DNA of 64,000 nt from Devosia sp. FKR38 (GCF_005222805.1 NZ_STGC01000005.1:1588456-1652455); one strand, 5' to 3'; shown: positions 43,091-56,600, counted from the first letter of the stretch. The notes: generated by a model not told the origin, from the letters alone. A program made the numbers and translations.

Positions 43091-44538
43091 CCCTGGGCGC
43101 CCTGGACAGCACCAGCACGACGCACCCTGCCCTGCGCAGCGGCTGGACCGCCCAACAGGTGCAGGCGCTGCTGCTGGCGCTGATCTTCTTCTGCCTGCCC
43201 TTCAACGGCATCAACGGCCCACCGCTGCTGCGCGAGCTGAGTGTCGAAGCCTCGATCTATCCGATGTTCGGCTTTCTGCTGGCGACCCTGGGCCTAGTGG
43301 TTTCGCGCCTGCTCAGCGACATGCGCGTGCTGTTGTTGCTGCTCGCCGTGCCGATGCTGCTGCTGGTCAACTATATCCTGGCCTATGACGATATTTCCGT
43401 TGCCATGCTCGGCGACATCAGCGGCCCGGCCAAGTTCGTCAATTCCATCCTGGTCTTCCTGCTCTACGTCTATTTCGCCTTCGCCGTCTTCGCCTTCCTG
43501 CGCACGGTCACCTTGCAGCAGATCGCCCAGTTCGTGCGCCGCGTGGTGCATCCGCTGGTGGTGTTCCTGGTGATCATCTGGATCGTCGAGGTGGTGTCCT
43601 GGTACGTCGATCCGCTGCGCGAGCTCATCACCCCCATCAAGCGCTTCGTGTCCACCGGTCCCTATTTCGCCAAGGGCCGGCTGTCAGGCGTCTCCTTTGA
43701 GCCCTCGTTCAATTCGATCGTCATGGTCGGCCTGCTGCCGGCGCTGTGGTTCGGCGCGCTCTATCGCGGCAATAGCATCGGCGAGCGGCAGCGCTATGCC
43801 CTGTTCGGCCTGCTGTTCATCATCTTCGGCACCATGTCGGATTCACGCACCGCCTATCTGATCATGCTGGCGCAGCTGGTGCTGCTGATCGGCCTGTATC
43901 TGTTTGGCTCCCGCCTGGCCCGCATGATCAGTCTGATCGTGATCCTGCCAGTGACCATCATCATCGCGCCGCCGCTGTTTCTCTATGTCCTGGGGGGCGA
44001 CCTCTCGGGCCTCGCCGGCTCGGCCAACCGCATCTCCGACATTACCCGGCTGACCGCGGTCAACGCTGCCATCGACATGTGGACGCGCCATCCCTATGGC
44101 GGCGTCGGCTTTGGCCAATATGGCTTCTATTATCGCTCGGCGGTGAACTACGTCAGCACGCTGAGCTGGGAGGTCAACGCCTTCCTTGGCGAAGCCAGAG
44201 CCGACGAGTTCCCGCCAAGCTACAGCCTCTACTGGCGCGTGCTGGCCGAGACCGGCATCATCGGTTTCACCGCCTTCTATGGCGTGATGTGGGCCTTCTT
44301 CGCCGGCCTCGCCCGGGCCGCAGGCATCCGCCGGCTGACACGCAACGAGAGCAATCTGATCCTGGCCACCGCAATCGGCCTGGCCGGTGCGCTGCTGATC
44401 GGCGTATCCTTTGACAGCTATCGCACGCCCTTTATCTGGATCTATGCCGGCATGGCCGCCGCCGTGCCCACCATCATCCGCCGCGAAGTACGCCGCCGCA
44501 CCGCCGAGGCGCAGGCCGCAGCAGACAGCCAGGTCTAG
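43087..44538 (+). CDS. O-antigen/EPS polymerase-like membrane protein (Wzy/WaaL type)
   Basis: 483 residues with about 11-12 membrane segments. A large periplasmic loop near residues 330-375 includes NAAIDMWTRHPYGGVGFGQY, the Wzy_C region that precedes the ligase/polymerase loop. The start is GTG at 43087, overlapping the glycosyltransferase stop by 4 bp. The longer frame would add 41 charged residues that overlap that gene. Probably the polymerase for the repeat unit; ligase activity cannot be excluded. Confidence 0.82.
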   Translation: MTLGALDSTSTTHPALRSGWTAQQVQALLLALIFFCLPFNGINGPPLLRELSVEASIYPMFGFLLATLGLVVSRLLSDMRVLLLLLAVPMLLLVNYILAYDDISVAMLGDISGPAKFVNSILVFLLYVYFAFAVFAFLRTVTLQQIAQFVRRVVHPLVVFLVIIWIVEVVSWYVDPLRELITPIKRFVSTGPYFAKGRLSGVSFEPSFNSIVMVGLLPALWFGALYRGNSIGERQRYALFGLLFIIFGTMSDSRTAYLIMLAQLVLLIGLYLFGSRLARMISLIVILPVTIIIAPPLFLYVLGGDLSGLAGSANRISDITRLTAVNAAIDMWTRHPYGGVGFGQYGFYYRSAVNYVSTLSWEVNAFLGEARADEFPPSYSLYWRVLAETGIIGFTAFYGVMWAFFAGLARAAGIRRLTRNESNLILATAIGLAGALLIGVSFDSYRTPFIWIYAGMAAAVPTIIRREVRRRTAEAQAAADSQV

Positions 44539-44553
44539 AACTAGGCGGACGCG

Positions 44554-45528
44554 TCAGACGAAGCGGCCACCGGGCGACTGCGCCTGCCATTCGGCCAAGG
44601 CCGAGCGGAGATCGGTCTCGAACTCAAAGCCATGGTCCACCAGCCAGCGCGGCACGATGTTCGTGCTCTCATAGAGCTTGCGGATACGGTCACGGTGGAC
44701 GGGATTGCGCAGCCCCACTGCATTGGCCACCTCAAAGGGAATGGCGGCCATGTTCAGCAACGGCAGTGGCACGGTCGCGCGGGCCGGTGCGAAGTTGGCA
44801 ACAGCGCGAAACGCATCCACGACGTCGGCAATCGTATAGGACTTGGGATAGGCGAAATTATAGACGACCTCGCGCTGCCCGCTGTCGAGCGCGAACAGGA
44901 AGCTGCGCACGAGATCGCCGACATAGCCCGAGCTCTTGATCGTGTCGCGGCGCCCCACGAAGACGAACATCCCGCGCTCCAAGAGGCGCGCCAGGCGGGT
45001 GAAATTGCCGTCGTCCCGATAGCCGAAAATCACCGCCGGGCGGCAGGTGACCAGCCGCCGGCGCGGGTCGCGGGCTAGCCAGCCAGCGTTGAGCGCTTCG
45101 CCGATCCGTTTGGAATGACCATAGGGATTGACGGGCCGCAGCGGGCTGGACTCCACCTTGGGGTCCTCCCCCGGGCCATAGACCGACATGGTGCTGGTAA
45201 AGACCATTTCGAGAGCGCCGATGCGCTCCGCGAAGTCGATGGCCCGCTGCACCGAGACCACATTGGTCTCGTAATAGTCCTGGAACGGATGGCCGGGAAA
45301 ATTGCGCAGCGCCACCAGATTGTAGAGGGTGGCGCCGGCATTGCCGAAGCCATCCGGGATCGGATCGCGCAGGTCAGCCAGGTGATATTCCACCCCGTCG
45401 AGCCGCTCGCGCGGCTCAGCAATATCGAGCGAAACGATGCGGCCATGCCGGCCGTTGCCAGCAAGCAGCCGGAGCAGGTGCGAGCCGATAAAGCCGCTCC
45501 CACCTAGTACAACCGCCGTATTGCTCAT
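44554..45528 (-). CDS. NAD-dependent sugar epimerase/dehydratase
   Basis: 324 residues of the extended SDR family. The nucleotide-binding loop is VVLGGSGFIGSHLLRLLAG, the catalytic pair YGHSKRIGEAL (YxxxK), and FTSTMSVYGPGEDP holds the Ser/Thr. It acts on a nucleotide sugar for the polysaccharide; the exact product cannot be read from the sequence. It lies 18 bp after the UDP-glucuronate decarboxylase gene on the same strand. Confidence 0.85.
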   Translation of the reverse strand: MSNTAVVLGGSGFIGSHLLRLLAGNGRHGRIVSLDIAEPRERLDGVEYHLADLRDPIPDGFGNAGATLYNLVALRNFPGHPFQDYYETNVVSVQRAIDFAERIGALEMVFTSTMSVYGPGEDPKVESSPLRPVNPYGHSKRIGEALNAGWLARDPRRRLVTCRPAVIFGYRDDGNFTRLARLLERGMFVFVGRRDTIKSSGYVGDLVRSFLFALDSGQREVVYNFAYPKSYTIADVVDAFRAVANFAPARATVPLPLLNMAAIPFEVANAVGLRNPVHRDRIRKLYESTNIVPRWLVDHGFEFETDLRSALAEWQAQSPGGRFV

Positions 45529-45546
45529 TGGCCCCGCTCGCTCTGA

Positions 45547-46494
45547 TCAGGCCGACTTGGCCAGCAACTGGTCGAAGTAATCGATGGTCAGGCGCAGACC
45601 CTCGCGCAATTGCACGGTGGGCTCCCAGTCGAGCACCTTGCGGGCGCGCGTGATGTCCGGGCGGCGCTGTTTGGGGTCATCAACCGGCAGGTCGCGATAG
45701 ACCACCTTGGAGCCGGAGTTGACAATCTCTACCACCAAATCGGCCAGTTGCTTGATAGTGAACTCATTGGGATTGCCGGTATTGATCGGGCCAGTGACCG
45801 AGGGATCGGTTCCCATCATGCGGGTCATGGCATCGACCAGGTCGGATACATAGCAGAACGAACGGGTCTGGCTGCCGTCGCCATAAATGGTGATGTCTTC
45901 GCCGCGCAGCGCCTGAACTACAAAATTGGACACCACGCGCCCGTCAGCCGGATGCATATTGGGTCCATAGGTGTTGAAGATGCGGATCACCTTGATCTGC
46001 AGCTTGTGCTGGCGGTGATAGTCAAAGAACAGCGTCTCGGCGCAGCGCTTGCCTTCGTCATAGCAGGAGCGCGGCCCGATCGTGTTGACATGGCCCCAAT
46101 AGGATTCCTCCTGCGGATGCACTTCGGGATCGCCATAGACCTCCGAGGTCGAAGCCTGCAGGATCGGCACGCGCAGCCGCTTGGCCAGGCCCAGCATGTT
46201 GATGGCGCCCATCACGCTGGTCTTGGTCGTCTGCACCGGATCGAACTGGTAGTGCACCGGCGACGCCGGACAGGCCAGATTGTAGATCTGGTCGACTTCG
46301 ACATAGAGCGGAAAAGTCACGTCGTGACGCAGCAGTTCGAAGCGACGATCATCCAGCAAGTCGATGATGTTGTCGCGTGAGCCGGTGAAGAAATTGTCGA
46401 CGCAGAGCACCTCATGGCCCTCTGCCAGCAGGCGCCGGCTGAGGTGGGATCCAATGAACCCTGCTCCGCCAGTAATCAGAACGCGCTTACCCAT
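45547..46494 (-). CDS. UDP-glucuronate decarboxylase (UDP-xylose synthase type)
   Basis: 315 residues. [20 protein letters not shown] followed by [19 protein letters not shown], then [20 protein letters not shown] and [15 protein letters not shown], are diagnostic for the UXS/SuhB-like group that turns UDP-glucuronate into UDP-xylose (via the 4-keto sugar). It suggests xylose or a derived sugar in the polysaccharide. It sits between the ExoY-type gene (149 bp upstream) and the second epimerase. Confidence 0.88.
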   Translation of the reverse strand: MGKRVLITGGAGFIGSHLSRRLLAEGHEVLCVDNFFTGSRDNIIDLLDDRRFELLRHDVTFPLYVEVDQIYNLACPASPVHYQFDPVQTTKTSVMGAINMLGLAKRLRVPILQASTSEVYGDPEVHPQEESYWGHVNTIGPRSCYDEGKRCAETLFFDYHRQHKLQIKVIRIFNTYGPNMHPADGRVVSNFVVQALRGEDITIYGDGSQTRSFCYVSDLVDAMTRMMGTDPSVTGPINTGNPNEFTIKQLADLVVEIVNSGSKVVYRDLPVDDPKQRRPDITRARKVLDWEPTVQLREGLRLTIDYFDQLLAKSA

Positions 46495-46643
46495 TAAACT
46501 TACCTTCCAAGCGCAGACCTACAGGCTCCGCAGGCTGCACCTGCCAAGACAAGGGTGCGCATACCGCACAAATGCGCGGCAAGTTAGTCAAACCGCCGCC
46601 GCTCAGCCATATCCGAAAGGCGCGCTGATTTCCATATGACGGA

Positions 46644-47408
46644 CTAGAAGCCAGAGCCGCCGACGAACTCGCGCCACAGCGTCGCCACGATGATCTTGAT
46701 ATCAAGCTGGATGGAGAAGTTCTGAATATAGGCCAAGTCGTGATTGATACGGGCCACAGCCACCTCGGCGCGATCAGTGGGACCGCGCAGACCATTGACC
46801 TGGGCCCAGCCCGACAGGCCCGGACGCATCTCCCAGCGCTTGGCGTAGTAGGGCACCAGTTGCTGGTAGTCCATGCCGCCGGCCAGCATGCGCACCGGAT
46901 GTGGGCGCGGGCCGATGATCGACATATGTCCGAGCAGGATATTGATCAGCTGTGGCAGCTCGTCGATGGAGGTCCGGCGCAGAAAGGCGCCGATGCGCGT
47001 GATGCGCTGGTCGTTCTTGACAGTCTGCTGCAGACCCGAACGGTCACCCATGTGATTGTACATTGTGCGGAACTTGAGCATCGGGAACAGCGCCCCATGC
47101 AGGCCTGGCCGCTGCTGCACGAAAAGCACCGGTCCTGGGCTGGTGACCTTGATCGCAATCGCCACCAGAACCAGCAGCGGCAGCAGCGCAACCAGGGCCA
47201 AGGCGGACAGCACGACATCGAGGACCCGCTTGACCGCCAGCGACAAGGGCCTGACCGGCGCATTGCCATCCACCGAGAAGGTCAGACCGCCGGCAACAGA
47301 TCGCGCGACCGGCGCCGTATAGTAGGGACTCGCTTCAGTATTCACCAGACCGGATTGTTCCGAGGTGATCTTGTAGGAAGCGTTACTCTCAGCCAGCTGC
47401 AGGTCCAT
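46644..47408 (-). CDS. Initiating sugar-phosphate transferase (ExoY/WcaJ C-terminal type)
   Basis: 254 residues; transfers the first sugar phosphate to undecaprenyl phosphate at the inner membrane. A single hydrophobic segment ([20 protein letters not shown]) follows KRVLDV. The cytoplasmic catalytic part has [44 protein letters not shown] and GPRPHP. It is the short ExoY form without the N-terminal four-helix part. GAGGA precedes the ATG. It is the first gene of a minus-strand set with the decarboxylase and epimerase. Confidence 0.9.
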   Translation of the reverse strand: MDLQLAESNASYKITSEQSGLVNTEASPYYTAPVARSVAGGLTFSVDGNAPVRPLSLAVKRVLDVVLSALALVALLPLLVLVAIAIKVTSPGPVLFVQQRPGLHGALFPMLKFRTMYNHMGDRSGLQQTVKNDQRITRIGAFLRRTSIDELPQLINILLGHMSIIGPRPHPVRMLAGGMDYQQLVPYYAKRWEMRPGLSGWAQVNGLRGPTDRAEVAVARINHDLAYIQNFSIQLDIKIIVATLWREFVGGSGF

Positions 47409-47650
47409 GCCGTCCTCACAGATCCAACTTAACTATTCATTAACACTGCCATAATGCATTGCGGGTGTCATCCGCCCAATATTGACCAAGTGGTCCGATG
47501 GTTAGGCGGAAAGGTAAATGGAGCGATCGGCACTCCCCTGCAAATGCCCGATATCTCAGGAATTCCCGTAATATCATGCCAGTCACGCAAGCACCCTGCG
47601 CACAGGTAGTCTGCAGTTCGTGCATGCGTAGATTGCCTCTGAAACAAAAT

Positions 47651-47675
47651 GGGGTCCGCATGGAATGCGGACCCC
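47651..47675 (-). terminator. Rho-independent terminator of the giant RTX gene
   Basis: A perfect 11-bp stem (GGGGTCCGCAT/ATGCGGACCCC) with a 3-nt loop starts 17 bp past the stop. On the minus strand it is followed by ATTTTGTTT, a proper T-rich tail. Confidence 0.88.
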
Positions 47676-47692
47676 GGCGCAGAACAATATTT

Positions 47693-50600
47693 CTAGGCGA
47701 GCAGCATATCGTCGCTGATCCCAAGACCATTGTCCTTGAAGACAATATCCAGGCCTGTGATGTCCCCGACTACCACCGGCGCCGATGCACTACCATGTGA
47801 GAGGTAGCTTACGACATTGGTGGCACTATCCTTGAGCAGGATATCGTCGCGACCATCACCGTCATAGTCGCCGATGCCCACCACCTGCTGCCCGGTGAAC
47901 AGACCGACGTTGACGTTGGTCTGGCCAGCCGAGAAGTAGTTCAGGAAGCCATTGCTGTTGCTCTGGAACAAAAGATCGTCCTTGCCGTCGCCATTGAAGT
48001 CACCCACGCCGACCAGAGCACGATTGGTCTGGTAACCAATGCTGCTGCCGTTGAGGTAGCTGACCCAGCCATTGGCATTTTGGAACACCAGCTCGTCGCT
48101 GCCATCGCCGTTGATGTCGGCCAGGCCGATCAGGGAGCGCCCGTTCTGAACACCGAGATCGGTGCTCGCCAGCCCGCTGTCGGTGACCGACAGATAGGAC
48201 ATGAAGGAGCTGGACGTGGACTTGAACAGGATGTCGTCACGGCCATCTCCGTTCAGGTCACCGATACCGACCACTTCCTTGCCCGCGATCGAGCCGATGT
48301 TGACATTGGCATGGGCGCCGTCGAGCATCGACAGATAGTCTGTCGGGGACTTGAGCAGCACGTCATCCTTGCCGTCGCCATTGAAGTCACCCACAGCCAA
48401 GACGCTGCGGTTGCCGACACTGCCGATGTTCACATTGGTCTCGCCACCGCTGCGGAACGAGTGCCAGCCGCTGGCTGTCTTCTGCAGGATGTCGGTCTTG
48501 CCGTCACCGTCGAAATCGCCCACGCCGAGCAGCGTATTGCCGAACACATGGCCCATATCAACCGAAGTCCCGGGTGCCCCGCCGTCGCGCAGCACGATGG
48601 GCGCCCCCTTGACCGGATCTACATGGGCACTGTCCACGAGCAGGATATCGGCCCGCAGATTGCCATTGTAGTCGCCCTTGGTGACAGCCGTGACCAGCAT
48701 GTCATCGAACTGGAAGCGTTCGATCCCCGAGAAGCTGTCAGTACCATCCACACCGGTGATCGTACCGGCGGCATAGTTGATCAGGTATTGCGAGCGGTTG
48801 CCCTGGAAGACAGCCGTGTCGATACCGTCACCACCGGTCAGCGTATCATTGCCGGCGCCGCCGAACAGTTCGTCATTGCCATTGCCGCCATTGAGCACGT
48901 TGGCCAGGCTATTGCCGTAGATATAGTCATCCTGGGCCGTGCCGATGGCGTTTTCGATGCTGGTCAGCGACTGGCTGAACAGGATCGATGAGGCGATGCC
49001 GTTGAGGTCGATATTCATGCCCGCCGTGATGGCAGAGGCATCATAGGTATCCACCCCGGCGCCGCCATTGATCAGGTCATTGCCGAGCGTGGCAAAGAAG
49101 GTATTGGCCGAGCTGTTGCCATAGAGGGCATCAGCAAAGGCGGAACCACGGACATTCTCGAAGCCTGTCATGGTCTGAGAGAAGCCGACGCCGGTCAGCG
49201 AACCCGAACCCAGGTTCAGCGTCACGCCGCTCGACATGGTGCTGAGATCGATCAGATCCTTGCTCCCTGCCCCGGCATTGACGACATGGCCGGTGCCATT
49301 GGCAGCCCGGTAGCTGTCGTCACCACCGCCCAGGGTCAGGTCCAGTGTGCCAGCGGTGAAGCCGGAGGCGTCGACCACATCGGCAAAGGCGCCCGAGCCC
49401 AGGGTCAGCTTGACATTCTCGATGCCGCTCATGGTCAAGGTGGCCATGTTGATGGCAACTGAGCCATTGCTGATCGTCGCAGTGGTCGGCCCGGTCGCTC
49501 CGCTCGCCCGGATGTCGAGCAGGTCGGTATCCGCCCCGCCGTCAATCGTGTCATTGCCGTCGCCCAGATTGTAGATGACGGTATCAGTGCCAGACCCCAG
49601 CGTGATGTTGTCATCACCCAGGCCGGCCGTGACGGTCTGTGCGAAGGCATTGGCGCCGCCATCGACCAGGTCGGCGTTGGCCGTGCCAATGATGGCCTGA
49701 GCCCCGCCACCCAGGGCATAGATGCCCACTGCCGTGGCGGTGCCGCCGAAGGTGTTCACCCCAACCAGCGTGGTTGCATCGAAGCTGGCGGCCGAAGCGC
49801 CAATGCCGATGTTCTCAACCGCGTTGTCGAAGCTGTTGCCTGAAACGGTCGCCGATACCAGCGAGGCATAGGTGTCGAGCGAAACGCCGACATTGTTGCC
49901 CACAAAGCTGTTGCCGGTGAAGGTAACCCCGTTGGAGCCATTGACATAGACGCCGGTCGACCAGCCGGTGAAGGCACTGTTGGTCACCGAAAGCCCGGTG
50001 CCCGTGCCAATGTCGGTGACGATGGCACGGTAGCCATCGGTCAGCCCGCCACTGCGGTAGAACACGCTGTTGGAAATGCTGACATTGCTGCCCGAGACCA
50101 CAATGCCTGCCGCGTCATGGGGGCCACCATTGCCGCCCTGCGCAATGCGCAGGCCGTCGATGACCACATTGTCCGCCTGCACAATGATGCGCCCGGTGTA
50201 GGTGCTGCCAGCTACTGTCGCCGGATCAAGGCCGCTGGCATCCACGCCATGGCCCGCGCCGATGATCTTGAGGCCAGCCAGGCTTGCACCGATGATGACG
50301 TCACCGCTGCCGATGGCGCCATCGCCCAGTACGATGGTGTCCCCGGCATGGGCATAGGCCACCGCGGCCGCCAGCGAGGCGAAGCCGCCATTGCCGACCA
50401 GCAGGATGCTGCCCGCAGTGCCCTGGATGATTTCGACACCTGCGAGCATGTCGGTGCCGTCTGCGCCGCCATCGACCGTGAAGCTGCCGGCGCCGCTGGT
50501 GATGTCAGCCGTGGTGATGGCAGTGTTGTAGATCGCCGTATCCACGCCCGCGCCACCAAGTATGATATCGTCGCCTGCCCCGCCGGTGATGAGGTCGTCA

Positions 50601-53600
50601 CCACCATTGGTCGAGATATAGTCCTTGCCCGAGGTGCCGGTGATGGTGTCGGCGGCCGTGATGCTGCCGTCGACGAGCAAGTACTCATCGGTGGGCGTGT
50701 TGGTGACCACATCGTCCGAGACGTCCAGCGTCACCGGAGCCGTCAAGTTGCGGGTATTGAACTCGGTGGCCACGCCCTCAAAGGTGTTCGGGCCGACGCT
50801 GTCGATCGCCGTTGCCGCCAGGCCAAAGGCAAAGCCGGTGCCAGAATTGACGATGGTATTGCCCGAGACGTCGCTGTCGGTGTTGGTGAACGAGTCGAGG
50901 TTGGCCGCCGTACGGGTATTCTCGAAGGTATTGCCGGTGATGATGGTTTCAACCCCACCGCCGTCCGACCAGATGCCCGAACGCCATGCCGCAGTGCTAT
51001 AAAGACCATAGGGCTGGTTATCACCGGCAGTGATCAGATTGTCGGTGATCGTGATCGTGCCGCTGGCCATCGGACCAACGAAGATTGCGCGGTCCACGTT
51101 GGTGGCACCACCGTAAACCGTGCTCTCGAACACCGAGTTGGTCACGGTGTGGCCCGAGGTGGTCATGCCCAGGGAATAGCTCCCCGTCTGGTCGTGCAGG
51201 AGCTTGACGCCATCCACAACCACCGCACCGGCCGCCGAGATGGTGACCTTGCCGTCGATGACCGATTCCGCTCCGCGGCTGCCGGCACCACCGACACCGG
51301 CATTGGCGCCGATAATGGTGACCGACTTGCTGATGGTGGCATCACCCACATGAGTGCCCACCGAGAGCATGATGGTATCGCCATCAACCGCAGCCGCCAG
51401 GGCATCGGCCAGGGTGGCGAAGCCGCCACCACCGACCAGCAGCGTACGCGTGCCGCTGGCCAGATCCTGGATGATCTCGACGCCCGAAACGGTATCGGTG
51501 CCTTCAGAGGCCGACGAAACCGTCCAGCCTCCCGCAGGCGTGGCGACAATGGTCACCGTGTCGGCATAGATCGCTGTATCAACACCCGCGCCGCCGGTGA
51601 TGTCATCAACGCCACCGCCGCCGGTAAAGCTGTCGCGGCCGCTGCCGCCGACAAAGATATTGGCGTCGGCGTCGCCGATAAAGGTAATGCTGCCCGTGGT
51701 GGTCGGTGCGGCGACGAAGTCGTTCTCGGCGCCGGCGGTGACCGTCATGGTGGACTGCGTCACATTGTCGATGTCGGCAACAGTTGCACCCGTGATGGTG
51801 ACGCCGCTGACCTCGACGACCGGGCCTGCGATGGCCTTGCCGGGTTCGCCAGCGCGGATACCGGTCGAGGTATCATCGATCGTGCCGTCCCGCACAATCA
51901 CCGAGCCGGTGTAGCTCGCAGCGTTGACGCCACCATAGCTCCCATCATCGCGCACCTTGATGCCGATGGCTGCGCCGAAATCGGCGGGAACCGTGTCGGG
52001 ACCATTGCTGGCGCCGACATTGGTCATCGTGAAGCCCTCGATCACGATGCCCGAATAGGCGCCGTACTTGAGGTTGATGTCGATGCCATTGCCGAACTCG
52101 CCGGTCTGGTCGTAGGGCGTCTTGGCCGCGAAGGCGTAACCGCGGCCGAAGGTGCCGACGTCGTCCATGACCACGTTCTTGATCGTGCTCTGGTCGAAGG
52201 TTTCGACGTAGATGCCCTTTTCGGTGAGATGCTCGAAATGGGTCCCGTCGATGACGACATCGGTCGCCATGCCGCCCGACCCGGTGGCCTTGGCAAAGTT
52301 GATACCCATGTAGCTGTCGGTGATGCTGCCGCCGGTGATATCCAGCCCAGTCACGACAGCCGCCGTGCCCTTGTTGATGCCCACCACCGAGTCGCTGATG
52401 GCGACATCCTTGATGCTCACATCGTCAATGCCATTGCCCAGGTTGATGGCATAGTTGAAGCCAGCGATGGCCATGTTGGAGATGCTGACATTGTCAGCAC
52501 TCAGCACCAAGCCGGTCCCGGCGGCCGTGCTGTAGCCCGTGGCGGCCTGGAAGAAGTCTGCGGTGGAGCCGGTGATCCCGTTGTCCGTATTGAACGAACC
52601 CTGGATGACCGCATTGCCCACGCCGACGATAGAAATGCCGGCCACATTGACGTTGACGTTGCCGCTGTGGGTGCCGGTGACCAGGATCACATCGCCAGAC
52701 TGCGACGCATTGATCGCGGTCTGCAGATCGGCATAGCCACCTGCCCCGCCCACCAGCAGATAGCGGCCGCCGGCATGCTCGACAATTTCGAGCTGCAGGC
52801 TGTCAGCGCCCGAGCCGGACGCCGTCAGCACCCAATTGCCGCTGCCATCCACCGAGAAGTCGCCGACACTGAGCGTGTCGGCATAGACAGCGGTATCGAG
52901 GCCGGTGCCACCGATCATGGTGTCGTTGCCTTCGCCGATCGAGGCGGCGCCGGCATTGCTACCCCAGAAGGTGTCATTGCCGCCATTGCCTTCCATCACG
53001 TCATTGCCGCCATGGCCGATGAGCAGATCATCGCCGGCGGTGCCCGAAATGGTGTTCTCGTGGGTCGGCTGGCCCGCCTTGTCGCCCTGCAGGGCAATCA
53101 CCTGCATGGGGCTGGACACGATGGTAAAGCCGGAGGCATCCAGATTGCCGGCAATGCCGTCGATATTGACGGTGGGCCAGCCAGCCCCGGCGGTCGCGCC
53201 GGAGACATCAAGATCATTCACGCTCAGGCCATCGGCATCGGTGAAGTTGTAGATTGCCACCGGTGCCTTGGTGAACGTGCCGTCCACCGTGACATTGTCA
53301 AAGCTGACCGTGCCGATCGGGGCGCTGCTGCCCAGATCATTGTTGGGCGTGCCGATCAGCTCGAACGCGCCTGCGGCACCCGTGCCGGTTGCCGACACGT
53401 CGGTGAAGCTGGCGTCGCCGGTGTAGTCGTAGAGCTTGACCAGATAACCAGCGCCGGACAGCTCCGTGCCCGACATGGCAATCGCGCCGACATTGTCGCC
53501 GAACACGGCCAGACCAAACTGGGAGAAGCCCGTGATCGAGCCGCGCGTGATGGTCAGGGTGCCAATGCTATCGCCATCGTCGACCAGGATCGCGGTATCA

Positions 53601-56600
53601 CCGCTGCCCGAGATATCGATGTTGGAGATGGTGACATCGCCACCCACGCCGTCAAAGCTGATCGCGGCACCCGACGCCGCAGACAGGTGGACATCACCGG
53701 AGCCCAGCAGGGTAATGGCCTTGTCGATCACCAGGTTCTCGGCATAGGTGCCTTCGCCGATGATCACCACGTCACCTGCGTCGGCCGCATCAATCGCCGC
53801 CTGGATGCTGGCGTAGCCGTTGTGGCCGACGATGCGATAGACCGTCGCACCGTCGTCGACAATTTCAACACCCGTCAGCAGATCGGTGCCATTGCTCCAG
53901 CCCGAAGCCGTCCAGACCAGGTTGGCCGCGGTCGAATAGAACACGCTGTCGACGCCCATTCCGCCATCGACGCTGTTGCTGCCGCTACCGGTGACAAAGT
54001 CGTCGTCGCCGTCGCCGCCGATCAGCGTATCATCGCCCCCGACGCCGAAAATGGAGTCATTGAAGGCAGTGCCGGTGATGGTGTTGTCAGTGTTGTCGCC
54101 AGTGATCGAAAGACCATTGGTCAGGGCAGATGCACCGCTGGCATCGACATTGCCGCCGGCATTGCCGGCAATGAACACCGCTTCGACATTCTGGACACCA
54201 CTGCCGATGGTCAGAGTGTCGTCTGCGGCAGTGGAGCTGAAGATGATCTGGTCAGCACCATCCCCGCCGTCGATGACGTCGCCGGTCATTTCCGACCCGG
54301 CAGCATAGTAGAACGTGTCGGCGTCAGCGCCGCCCGTCATGGTATCGGCGCCAGCACCACCAACGAAATGGTCGGTGCCACCATTGCCGATCAGCGTATC
54401 ATTCCCGCCGCGACCGGAGAAGACATCCACGCCGGACGTACCGGTGAAAACATCGTCGCTGGCCAGACCCTGCGGCGTGACGATCGGACCGGCTGCATTC
54501 TCGCCCGTGATGGTGGAGAAGTCGACCGTGCCACCGGTGCCATCAAAGTTCACCAGGCCCCACGGCGCGCTGGCGTCAACGAAGTCAATGTCGAGCACAG
54601 GGTCGGTGGCAAAGCTCTCCATGTCATAGACCGACACGGCATCCGAACCATAGGTGCCCGACACGGTCACATTGGTGAAGGTGAAGCTGCCAGAGTCCTG
54701 GTAGCCGTCAACGCCGGGGGTGCCGGTGCGAACGCCGCTGACCGAAATGGCCTTGTGCGGATACACTTCAGTGCCAGACGCTGTGCCGCCACTGCCAAAT
54801 ACCGGCATCATCAACCCATCGGTCGGGCTGCTGAAGCTGGAATCGGTGATCGTCAGATCGCCGTTGAAGCCGAAAAGGTTGATGTGGCCCTTGCCACGGG
54901 CACCGCTATGGAGCTGGCCATTGTCGGTGAAGCTGGAGTCTTCGATGACGAAGGCGCCGATGGTATTGGTGTTGACCGGCGTCGAGCCATTGGACGGATG
55001 GGCATAGAACAGGCCCTGGCTGTTCGCATTGGCAATGTCCACGCCATCGAGCACCACAGTACCGGCATTGACGCCGGAAACATCGGTCGCGCTCGACCGC
55101 ACGGTGATGCCGTAGGAGTTGCCGGTGGCATCGATATTGAGATTGACGAACTTGAGCACGTCACCATCGTTCATGACGTCGCTGACCGAGAACTGGCCAT
55201 GGACGTCGACCACGCCCTGCCCTTCGATCGTGATCGCGCGGTCGGTAACCGTCACCGATTCCGTGTAGAGGCCGCTCGCCACCAGGACGATATCGCCATT
55301 GGCAGCTGCATTGACGCCGGACTGGATCGTCGCGAATTCGCCATGCTCACCAACCAGCAGCACCTTCTGGCCGCCGGCAAAGGTCAGCGTGCCAGCATTG
55401 GTAATGGTCGTCACATTGGACGGATTGGCCTTGTCGGTCACGATGGCCGTCGCACCATCCCAGGTGATGGTGTAGTCGGACGAACCGCCCGTGAACACCA
55501 CAGTGTCGGCGTCGGCACCGCCATCGATGCGGTCACTGCCGGCGGTGGCCATGAAGGTATCCGCACCGGCATTGCCGACCAGCATATTGTTGGCCGATGA
55601 GCCCGTGATGGTGTCGTTGCCCGAACCGCCGACGGCGTTCTCGATGTTCTTGATTGTGCTGGTGCCGCCAAAGCCGGTTGCCGTCTGGCCGGCCAGATTG
55701 ATGGTCACGTTGGTGGTGGCCGCACTGGCATCAAAAGTGTCGCCACGCGGGCCATTGCCCGGCGCGTTGCCGTCGCCATTGATGATGTCAGTGCCGCCCG
55801 AGGCATAGAACACATTGTCGCCGGCGCTGCCGTTGATCACGTCGTTAAAGCTCGAGCCGCGCACGTTCTCGATGCTGGTCAGGCCATCAAGGCCCACGCT
55901 GGCACCGCCAATCGCCACGCCGTCACCGGCAACAACAGCGTCGAACGGGTTGCTGTCCAGATCGACCGTCACGCCTTCGCCGGCGCCGGAGGCATCATAG
56001 GTATCGCGGCCACCCTGGCCGTCGATCACATCATTGCCGGCCGAGGTGTAGAAGGTTTCATCGGCAGCCGAGCCGACGATCGTATCATTGGCGGGCGTGC
56101 CATAGCCTTCGGCTTCGAACAGGCTCACGCTGTCGATCTTGAGCCCGCCATCGACAGTATTATTGACGAACCAACCATAACGATTGCCACCGACAACAGT
56201 ATCCAGAATATCACTGGACTCGTTCAGCGTCTTTTCAAAGACCGGTGCGGGATCGCTGCCGATGACTTTGAAGTCTACTGCCAGAGTGCCGTCACCATTG
56301 TCACGGAACGTCTGCTCGAAGGTGTACCAGCCACTTACGGTGATGATGCCCGTTCCGGCCAGCCCGCCCAAGTCGGCGCGCGGCGCGGGACCGGCATTGT
56401 TGGAGGCATTCACATAGACGACGCCCGATGCGTCCTTGGTGACATGGAAGATGAAATCGCGGCGGTGGCCGCCTGCGGCAGACGGCAGCTCGGCGTTCTG
56501 CGTGCTGGACGCCACCGAATAGTCAAAACCTTCACCAGCCATCCAGTTCACGTCGATATAGACAGCGATGCGGGTGGTGTAGCCGCCGGCGAACTCGCTC

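Noticed and set aside
50117-55600. 1,827-residue open frame on the plus strand opposite the giant RTX gene
   Set aside because: It mirrors the RTX/beta-helix coding repeats; its composition (His, Asp, Ala, Gly and Ile runs) is the antisense of glycine/aspartate repeats, and it has no domain, ribosome-binding site or neighbour context.
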